Source: an uncultured Chthoniobacterales bacterium
Lineage (GTDB): Bacteria; Verrucomicrobiota; Verrucomicrobiia; Chthoniobacterales; UBA10450
NCBI GenBank assembly: GCA_902805675.1
Contig: CADCTA010000046.1
Span: forward strand, 43,719 to 107,718
Length of the DNA: 64,000 nucleotides
Direction of reading: 5' to 3'
Positions within the stretch are counted from its first letter, which is position 1, and each line of letters begins with the position of its first letter. Both the position numbers and the translations under genes were made by a program. The notes below the pieces were generated by a model. The model did not search any database, was not told the origin of the DNA, and saw nothing but the letters and a program-made list of their open reading frames with translations. Positions 58,001 to 64,000 of the stretch are shown piece after piece.

Positions 58001-59501
58001 CGCAGGGAGATGCTGGCTCGTTGGCGCAGGCCCGGGCGATTTGGGTCTGGTGACTCTGCGCGCAAAGGAGTGCATCGAGCAGGCCGAGGTGCTGGTCTAC
58101 GACTACCTCTGCAATCCGGAGATGTTGAAGTGGGCGCCAGACGGTGCTGAGAAGATCTACGCGGGGAAGAAGGCTGGCGAGCACACGCTCTCTCAGGAGG
58201 AGATCAATGCGCTCCTCGTCGAGCGGGGGAAAGCCGGCAAGCGCGTCGTGCGGCTGAAAGGTGGGGACCCGTTCGTCTTCGGCAGAGGAGGGGAGGAGGC
58301 GCAGGCGCTTGCGGCCGCGGGAGTGCCGTTCGACATCGTGCCGGGCGTCACGTCGGCGATCGCGGGGCCGGCCTACGCCGGCATCCCGATCACGCACCGC
58401 GGCAGCAACTCGCACGTGACGTTCTTCACGGGACACGAGGACCCGACGAAGACGGAAAGCTCCATCGACTTCGCCGCGCTCGCGAAGCTGGGCGGCACAC
58501 AGGTGATGCTGATGGGCGTGGAGCGCATCGGCGCGATCTCGCAGCAGATGCTCGCGAACGGAATGCGCGCGGACCTTCCGGTGGCGCTGATTCGGTGGGC
58601 GACGACCGGCCGGCAGGAGACACTCACCGGCACGTTGCAAAACATCGCGCAACGCGTCGCAGATGCCGGATTTGAAGCTCCGGCGGTTGCCGTATTCGGA
58701 GACGTCGTGTCGCTGCGGAACGAATTGAATTGGTTCGAGCGCCGCCCGCTGTCTGGGAAACGCATCGTCGTCACGCGGACGCGGTCGCAGGCTGGCGTGC
58801 TGACCGCGCAGCTGGCTGCGCTCGGCGCGGACGTGTTGGAGTTGCCGACCATCCGGATCGAACCGCCCACGGATGTCCGCGGCTTCGCCGAGCTGGTGCA
58901 GGACGCGCACGCCTACGACTGGATCGTGTTCACCAGCCCGAACGGCGTGAACGCGTTCTTCGAGCTGTTCTACAAGTTGTATAACGACGCGCGGGAGATC
59001 GGTGGCGCGAAGATCGCGGCGATCGGGCCCGCCACAGCGCAGCGGGTAAAAGATTTCCGCCTCCACGTTGACCTGCAGCCGGAGGAGTTCGTGGCAGAGG
59101 CCGTCGTCCGCGAGTTCAAGAAGCAGGGCGGCGTCGAAAATCTGCGGATTCTCCTCGCTCGTGCGGAAAAGGCGCGGGACGTGCTACCGAAAGAGCTCTC
59201 TGCCATGGGAGGAATTGTCGATGAGGGGTTTGCCTACCGCACCGTGCCTGAAACGCGCGACGACAACGGCGCCCGTCGCCGGCTTTTGGAGGAAGGCGCA
59301 GACCTGATCACGTTTACAAGCTCATCCACAGTGGAAAATTTCATGGCTCTGGATCTGCCGTGGCCAGCAGGCATGCAGGTGGCGAGCATCGGTCCAGTGA
59401 CGTCGAAGACGGCGCGCGACCTGGGGCTGACTGTCGATGTCGAGGCGCGGCGCCACGATGTGCCCGGCCTCGTCGGCGCGATCCGAAAATTTTACGAATA
59501 G
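57984..59501 (+). CDS. Uroporphyrinogen-III methyltransferase / uroporphyrinogen-III synthase fusion (CobA-HemD)
   Basis: A 505-residue fusion. Residues about 8-250 are the SAM-dependent methyltransferase CobA/SUMT ([49 protein letters not shown]), making precorrin-2 toward siroheme and B12. Residues about 258-505 are HemD ([51 protein letters not shown]), closing the ring. The fusion places the branch-point substrate and its methylation in one chain. The track start at 57783 lies inside hemC; the ATG at 57984 is right. CobA also feeds the cofactor of the MerR/B12 regulator earlier in the window. Confidence 0.95.
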   Translation: MDKKTSAGRCWLVGAGPGDLGLVTLRAKECIEQAEVLVYDYLCNPEMLKWAPDGAEKIYAGKKAGEHTLSQEEINALLVERGKAGKRVVRLKGGDPFVFGRGGEEAQALAAAGVPFDIVPGVTSAIAGPAYAGIPITHRGSNSHVTFFTGHEDPTKTESSIDFAALAKLGGTQVMLMGVERIGAISQQMLANGMRADLPVALIRWATTGRQETLTGTLQNIAQRVADAGFEAPAVAVFGDVVSLRNELNWFERRPLSGKRIVVTRTRSQAGVLTAQLAALGADVLELPTIRIEPPTDVRGFAELVQDAHAYDWIVFTSPNGVNAFFELFYKLYNDAREIGGAKIAAIGPATAQRVKDFRLHVDLQPEEFVAEAVVREFKKQGGVENLRILLARAEKARDVLPKELSAMGGIVDEGFAYRTVPETRDDNGARRRLLEEGADLITFTSSSTVENFMALDLPWPAGMQVASIGPVTSKTARDLGLTVDVEARRHDVPGLVGAIRKFYE

Positions 59502-59513
59502 AACACGCGTCTG

Positions 59514-60242
59514 ATGTCCAAAGGGAAGATAGAATTACCGAGCGAGTTCGCGTCCGCGATGCAGCAGTTGAGTGCTGAAGCGGCCAAGGCGATTGCGCCA
59601 GACCTGCGGAACGGCCCCGACGACGAGACGCTGCCCGCGGAGGAGATTCGGCAGGAGTTCGTGGCGCTGAATGAGCGGATGGCCGGCATGGAAAAGTTGC
59701 TCGCCGACGGGCTCGCGAAGCTTGCCTCTGCGGGCTCACAAAACGGAGTGGCGGAACTTCCCGCTCAGATGCGGAAAATGGATGAGCATCTGGCCGCGTT
59801 GCGAAACACCGAGAGCGTCAATCACCGCCTCTTCAACACGCTGCACCAGGAGCTAAAAAGCTACCGCGACAATTTTCTCCGCGACACTCTGCAGAAGCCG
59901 TTTATCCGCGACTTAATCGTGCTGTTCGACGACCTGACCACTTTGCAGGGGCAGATGCGCTCCGCCGCTTCGTCACCCGAAGCGCGCCAGAGCGTGGTGG
60001 GGCAATGGTCGGACAACCTCGACAATGCGATTCACGCCCTGCTCGAGGTGATGCACCGCATGGAAGTCACCGAAGTCGAGTCGCGCGACACAGTGGATCG
60101 CACGCTGCACAAAGTGGTCAGCTACGAGCCGTCGGATTTCGCGGAAGACGACGGCCGTATCGTGATGCGCGTGCGTCGCGGATTCGTCTGGCGCGATCAG
60201 GTCCTGCGACCGGAAGAAGTGGTGGCACGGCGCTTCAGCTAG
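59514..60242 (+). CDS. GrpE-like nucleotide exchange factor
   Basis: A 242-residue protein with a long coiled-coil N-terminus (EIRQEFVALNERMAGMEKLL, HRLFNTLHQELKSYRDNFL) and the GrpE C-terminal beta domain (VMRVRRGFVWRDQVLRPEEVVARRF, equivalent to the VVxxGYxxxxRvlRPAxVxV motif). Sequence between is divergent from housekeeping GrpE. The function should be release of ADP from the downstream Hsp70. It starts 12 bp after the cobA-hemD stop. A family B repeat separates it from hsp70. Confidence 0.8.
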   Translation: MSKGKIELPSEFASAMQQLSAEAAKAIAPDLRNGPDDETLPAEEIRQEFVALNERMAGMEKLLADGLAKLASAGSQNGVAELPAQMRKMDEHLAALRNTESVNHRLFNTLHQELKSYRDNFLRDTLQKPFIRDLIVLFDDLTTLQGQMRSAASSPEARQSVVGQWSDNLDNAIHALLEVMHRMEVTEVESRDTVDRTLHKVVSYEPSDFAEDDGRIVMRVRRGFVWRDQVLRPEEVVARRFS

Positions 60243-60246
60243 GCCT

Positions 60247-60346
60247 GTCATGCGGAGCGGAGCGCAGCGGAGTCGCGCAATCCCGCGGCGCGACCGGCGA
60301 CGATGCACGGGCTCTCTCCACTTCTCTTCGCTCCGCTCGAGATGAC
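60247..60346. repeat. Dispersed inverted-repeat element, family B
   Basis: GTCATGCGGAGCGGAGCGC at the left faces GCTCCGCTCGAGATGAC at the right, with CAATCCCGCGGCGCG in the left half. It sits in the 202-bp gap between the grpE-like and hsp70 genes. Confidence 0.65.
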
Positions 60347-60444
60347 TGGCCGGTGCCTGATTTCCTTCCGCTTTCGGCATGGAAACTGCACCTATGGGAA
60401 AGACGGGTTGGCCTCTGGTCTGCCCATAGCCCAAACACACGCAA

Positions 60445-62007
60445 ATGTCTCAACGTAAAGCAATCGGCATCGATCTTGGCACCACGTTCTCAGCGATGGC
60501 GCACATCGACCAATACGGTAAGCCGCAGATCATCCCGAACTCGGAGAGCGAGCGCATCACGCCCTCGGTGATTTTGTTTGAGGACGAGAACGTGATCGTC
60601 GGCACGCTGGCGAAGAACAACTCCGTCGCGGAGCCGGAACGCATCGTCGATTTCGTGAAGCGCGAGATGGGTAAGCCGAAAGACCAGTTTCACCGCGAAT
60701 TCGGCGGCAAAGTTTTCTCAGCCGAAGAACTCTCCGCCCTGATTATCCGCAAGCTCAAGTCCGACGCGGAAAAGTATCTCAAGGAAAAGGTCACGGATGC
60801 GGTGATCACGGTGCCTGCGTATTTCAGTGACGCAGAACGGACGGCGACGATCACGGCTGGCCAGCTCGCCGGGCTCAATGTTCTCCAGATCATCAACGAG
60901 CCGACTGCCGCGGCGGTGGCTTACGGTCTCGATAAACTCGGCGAAGACCAGACGGTGTTCGTATTCGATCTCGGCGGCGGCACGTTCGACGTCACCATCA
61001 TGCGCATCGAAGGCCACAAGATCGAGATGCTCGCGACCAACGGCGATCACCGGCTCGGCGGTAAGGATTGGGACGACGTGATCGTGAATCTCGTGGCCGA
61101 AGAATTCGATCGCGAGCACGGCGAAAATCCACTGCTCGACCTGCAGAGCTACCAGGATCTGCAAAGCCGCGCCCTGGCCGCGAAGATCCAGCTCTCCAGC
61201 CGGCCACGTACGGCAATCATCCACAGCTACAACGGCAAGAGCGTGAAGGTGGAGCTGACGCGCGAAGATTTCGAGGAGCGCACCCGTCACCTGGTCGAGC
61301 GTTGCAAGACGATCTGCGAGATCGTGATGCAGGAAGCGAAGCTCGAGTGGGCGGACCTGGGCAAGGTGCTGCTCGTCGGTGGTATGACGCGCATGCCGAT
61401 GGTGCGCGACCTGATCGTACAGCTCTCACCGATGCCGCTGGTAGACGACGTGAATCCGGATGAAGCGGTCGCAATCGGCGCCGCCATCCAGGCGATTCTC
61501 GTCATGCTCGACGAAGAGCAGGCTTCGGGCGAGCAGGTGCTGCCGGACGACACGCGGCAGCAATTTTCCTCACGCGAAGGCGCGCTGATTCAGGTGACGA
61601 ACATCACCTCTCACACGCTCGGCGTGGTGCTCTGGGATGAAGGACAGCTCGAGGAGTACGTCTACCCGATGATCTCTAAAATGAGTGCGATCCCTGCCAC
61701 GGCGAAGAACTTCTTCGGCACCGCGAGCGCGAACATGCCGAAGGCGGTCGTGCGCATCGTGGAAGGCGAGAGCACGCTGCCGGCCGAGTGCACTCCGCTC
61801 GGAGTTTGCGACGTCGAGTTGCCGCCCTTCCTCCCTAAAGGCTCTCCGGTCGAGTTGGTCTACGAGTACAATGCGAACCAGGTGCTCGAGGTTGCCGTCC
61901 ACGCGGCGGGCAACCAGACCAAAGTCTCGATCGAGAGAAACACGGGCCTCGCACCGCAGGAGATTGCCGCCGCCGCTGCGGGCATCGCCGAGCTGAGCGT
62001 GTCCTGA
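60445..62007 (+). CDS. Hsp70-family chaperone lacking the C-terminal lid
   Basis: A 520-residue DnaK relative. The ATPase domain is complete: GIDLGTTFSAMAHID (phosphate 1), VFDLGGGTFDVTI (phosphate 2), LLVGGMTRMPMVRDL (adenosine) and VNPDEAVAIGAAIQA (connect 2). A beta substrate-binding domain follows (ITSHTLGVVLWDEGQLEEYV, FLPKGSPVELVYEYNANQ). The protein ends there; the roughly 100-residue alpha-helical lid of DnaK (about 640 residues) is absent. It is followed 1 bp later by the J-like/FGE-like gene and preceded by the grpE-like gene, so this is a dedicated chaperone set. Confidence 0.92.
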   Translation: MSQRKAIGIDLGTTFSAMAHIDQYGKPQIIPNSESERITPSVILFEDENVIVGTLAKNNSVAEPERIVDFVKREMGKPKDQFHREFGGKVFSAEELSALIIRKLKSDAEKYLKEKVTDAVITVPAYFSDAERTATITAGQLAGLNVLQIINEPTAAAVAYGLDKLGEDQTVFVFDLGGGTFDVTIMRIEGHKIEMLATNGDHRLGGKDWDDVIVNLVAEEFDREHGENPLLDLQSYQDLQSRALAAKIQLSSRPRTAIIHSYNGKSVKVELTREDFEERTRHLVERCKTICEIVMQEAKLEWADLGKVLLVGGMTRMPMVRDLIVQLSPMPLVDDVNPDEAVAIGAAIQAILVMLDEEQASGEQVLPDDTRQQFSSREGALIQVTNITSHTLGVVLWDEGQLEEYVYPMISKMSAIPATAKNFFGTASANMPKAVVRIVEGESTLPAECTPLGVCDVELPPFLPKGSPVELVYEYNANQVLEVAVHAAGNQTKVSIERNTGLAPQEIAAAAAGIAELSVS

Positions 62008-62008
62008 G

Positions 62009-63634
62009 ATGCTCGACGTGAACGTCAATTTCCCTGTCCCACTCCCGGACGACCCGAAGAAGTGGGACGGCTGGAGCAAATACAAGTCCTCGAACTTGTA
62101 CGAGCGCCTGTGCCTGAATCCGCGCGAGAACCCAAGCAACGAGGTGATCGAAACGCATTGCCGCGAGCTGCTGCGCTGGTGGCAGAAGAAGCTCCCGCTG
62201 AAGAACCAGCCCAGCAACCCGATGTCGCAGTTGCTGCGTCCGGGCCTGGATGAGTCATCGCGTTATCTGACGCAGGCGCGCGTGGAATTGCTCGATCCCG
62301 CGCGGCGGCGGCAGATGGACGACGAGCTTGCCGCGCAGGCGCAGGATCAGGCAGTCGGTGAGTTTCACAAGTATCTCACCTTCGCGCTGGCTGACGGAAT
62401 CTTGACTCCTGACGAGGAGAAGAATCTGGTGCGTTTCGGCATCGAGCACGGTCTCACGCAGGAACAGATGGCCGGCTACATCGAGGCCGAGCTGCGCGAC
62501 GCGGGAGCACAGCGTGCTTTGCCGGCGCCGATCGCTCCGGCCGCTGAGGCGCCTGCCGTAGCGCGAGCGCCGCGACCTCGTCGCCAGGCTCTGCCTCCTC
62601 CGGAAGAATTTCTCCGCATGCTGCGCCTCACCGGCCTCGACAGCGACGGAATGAGCGACGACACACGCGACGCGTTCGTGAGCATGGCTGGGAACCTCGG
62701 GCTCGAGGTCGACGAAGCCGAAGGGCTGGTCGACCAGTATTTGGACGAAGCCGATGCCGCAGCGAACCCAGCGCCGGCCGCGCCCGCGCCGCGCGTTCAG
62801 GTTATCACCCAGGCTGCTCCGCAGCCGCAGCGCGCCGCAGCTCCTGCGCCGCAGCCCCAGGCTGTGCCAGCGGAGCAGGGAGATGAGCGCGCGCGCTTCC
62901 CAAATTTTGTCACCGCTGGCGGTGCCGAGATGGTGTTCGTGCGCTCCGGCGAGTTCGTCATGGGCAGCGACGCCTTCGATGCGCCGCCGAATGAGAAACC
63001 GCTCACGCGCGTGACGCTAAGCCGATTTTACATGTCCCGGCACCTCGTCACGAACGCGGAGTATGAGCAATTCGATCCCTCCCATGCGCGGAAACGCGCT
63101 GCCGGCGCCGGCGATCGACATCCGGTCATTTACGTGAGCAGCCTGGAGGCGATGAAGTATTGCCAATGGCTGACGACGCGGGAGCGGAGGAAGTTTCGTC
63201 TGCCGACCGAAGCTGAATGGGAGTACGCCGCGAAGGGCACCGACGGGCGCAAATACCCCTGGGGTAGCGAAGACCGGCGTGGCGACCTCGCGAACTTCGC
63301 GGACCGAAACACGGTGTTCGCATGGAGTGATCGCGACATCAGCGACGGCTATCCCGAAAGTTCGCCAGTGGGCGCTTTCCCGAGTGGCGTGAGTCCCTTC
63401 GGCATGCATGATATGGCGGGCAACGTCTGGGAATGGTGTCTCGATTACTTCGAAGCGTATCGCGGCACGCCGAAGGTGAATCCGAAAGGCGCAACCTCGG
63501 GAGCGAAGCGCTCCTATCGCGGCGGCAGCTGGAAGTCTCGATTCAATAGCCTGCGGACGACGACGCGCGGCTCAAACGTGCCGAGTTACTCGTGCAACGA
63601 TCTGGGGTTCCGGATCGTCTGCGAGTGCGAGTAA
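62009..63634 (+). CDS. J-like / helical-repeat / FGE-like fusion protein, partner of the Hsp70
   Basis: A 541-residue protein. Residues about 25-110 look like a degenerate J-domain: NLYERLCLNPRENPSNEVIE, then LTQARVELLDPARRRQMDDEL, as in the last helix of DnaJ, but no HPD tripeptide. Two short helical modules follow (DGILTPDEEKNLVRFGIEHG and a second near 205-245), joined by Pro/Ala linkers. Residues about 300-541 are an FGE/SUMF1 fold (RLPTEAEWEYAAKGTDGR, MHDMAGNVWEWCLDY, SYRGGSWKSRFNS). The cysteine pair of true formylglycine-generating enzymes is missing from the RGGSW region, so it is probably a binding domain. One base separates it from hsp70. No signal peptide. Confidence 0.8.
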   Translation: MLDVNVNFPVPLPDDPKKWDGWSKYKSSNLYERLCLNPRENPSNEVIETHCRELLRWWQKKLPLKNQPSNPMSQLLRPGLDESSRYLTQARVELLDPARRRQMDDELAAQAQDQAVGEFHKYLTFALADGILTPDEEKNLVRFGIEHGLTQEQMAGYIEAELRDAGAQRALPAPIAPAAEAPAVARAPRPRRQALPPPEEFLRMLRLTGLDSDGMSDDTRDAFVSMAGNLGLEVDEAEGLVDQYLDEADAAANPAPAAPAPRVQVITQAAPQPQRAAAPAPQPQAVPAEQGDERARFPNFVTAGGAEMVFVRSGEFVMGSDAFDAPPNEKPLTRVTLSRFYMSRHLVTNAEYEQFDPSHARKRAAGAGDRHPVIYVSSLEAMKYCQWLTTRERRKFRLPTEAEWEYAAKGTDGRKYPWGSEDRRGDLANFADRNTVFAWSDRDISDGYPESSPVGAFPSGVSPFGMHDMAGNVWEWCLDYFEAYRGTPKVNPKGATSGAKRSYRGGSWKSRFNSLRTTTRGSNVPSYSCNDLGFRIVCECE

Positions 63635-63654
63635 CGCGGGCCCGTCGCCAGCCG

Positions 63655-63746
63655 GTTATTCCGACCGAAGTGGAGGAATCCCGTAGCCTGGCTGATCGGT
63701 GGCGCAGCGGGGTTCTTCGACTCCGCTTCGCTGCGCTCAGAATGAC
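63655..63746. repeat. Dispersed inverted-repeat element, family B
   Basis: GTTATTCCGACCGAAGTGGAGG at the left and GGTTCTTCGACTCCGCTTCG..CTCAGAATGAC at the right, 20 bp after the J-like/FGE-like stop. Confidence 0.75.
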
Positions 63747-63889
63747 AGCGTCGCTGTACACAGAAACGGCGCTCACCCGAGCGGCATCGTAGGCGTTGAG
63801 ATCGTTGAGCGGTGTCGCGCTTACGAACGATTGAAGCGGAACTTCGTTCGCCCGCGCTTGGGGTTCCAGTTGCCCCTTGCGGCGGGTCT

Positions 63890-63967
63890 ACGTGTCGAGC
63901 GACTCGTGCAACGATCCGTGATTTCGGATCGTCTGCGAGTGCGAGTATGCGGGACCGTCGCCAGCTG
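63890..63967 (+). pseudogene. Decayed duplicate of the 3' end of the J-like/FGE-like gene
   Basis: ACTCGTGCAACGATC..CGGATCGTCTGCGAGTGCGAG at 63902-63946 matches the last codons of the preceding gene (near 63589-63633) with a few substitutions. The shared sequence continues through the gene end into the following family B element (from 63968). The reading frame is broken (GAT CCG TGA), so this is a relic. The region 63747-63890 between the copies holds no recognisable feature. Confidence 0.75.
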
Positions 63968-64000
63968 GTTATTCCAACCGAAGTGGAGGAATCCCGTTGC
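63968..64000. repeat. Left end of a family B element, cut by the window edge
   Basis: GTTATTCCAACCGAAGTGGAGG.. matches the element at 63655 at almost every base, as part of the same local duplication. Confidence 0.7.

Overview
This window is a GC-rich bacterial chromosome segment with dense, mostly housekeeping gene content. It shows no phage, plasmid, transposase, rRNA or CRISPR. Three things point to the Verrucomicrobiota, probably a soil Chthoniobacterales-type lineage: the mixture of genes, the many short palindromic elements between genes, and the large secreted proteases ending in a duplicated NISTR..TGDNV domain that I associate with this phylum. That placement is inference from family knowledge. 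No rRNA or clean marker search was possible.

Layout. 1-8.6 kb: a partial gene end (perhaps smpB), an MFS efflux pump, RNA cyclic phosphodiesterase thpR, an ATP-grasp-like unknown, ruvA, an ArnT/PMT-type glycosyltransferase divergent from a PAP2 phosphatase, tRNA-Ser, and a PA0069-type radical SAM protein. 8.8-12.2 kb: an OPA-family organophosphate transporter divergent from a CarH/LitR-like B12-binding MerR regulator, a CarD-like hypothetical, then a 17-bp tandem repeat array. 12.2-18.5 kb: one tightly packed minus-strand operon, hypothetical-egtB-egtD-ABC ATPase-ABC binding protein/permease fusion-aldehyde dehydrogenase. It links ergothioneine synthesis to a betaine-type importer. 18.8-27.2 kb: small stress and envelope genes (hydrolase, LOG protein, acyl carrier protein, YciE/DUF892, class A beta-lactamase, TIGR01777 epimerase, msrA, tRNA-Gly) and a DUF6249-ECF sigma-membrane protein trio. 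27.4-34.2 kb: the conserved translation operon nusA-infB-rbfA-nrnA-truB-ribF. 34.4-41 kb: a second PMT-type glycosyltransferase and a marR-adaptor-RND pump operon with a SlyA-like operator. 41.3-49.3 kb: a tandem pair of about 1290-residue subtilases, each closed by a strong terminator. 49.4-55.1 kb: two CNNM/CorC-type proteins, DUF309, apt, an ankyrin-L,D-transpeptidase fusion and a secreted unknown. 55.2-59.5 kb: a heme block (ccsA/hemX-like, hemA, hemC, cobA-hemD fusion). 59.5-63.6 kb: a non-canonical Hsp70 set, grpE-like, lidless hsp70 and a J-like/FGE-like fusion protein.

Intergenic DNA is unusually structured. At least two families of dispersed inverted-repeat elements recur between genes. 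Family A has ends GTCATCCTGAG/CTCAGGATGAC. Family B has ends like GTCATTCCGA/CTCAGAATGAC. One locus shows one palindromic element nested in another, and the 17-bp minisatellite appears to have grown from the tip of a family A element.

The best candidates for undescribed biology are the egt operon with its own transporter, the Hsp70/J-like/FGE-like triad, the duplicated secreted proteases with a paired C-terminal domain and a conserved pre-signal leader, and the ankyrin-YkuD fusion.
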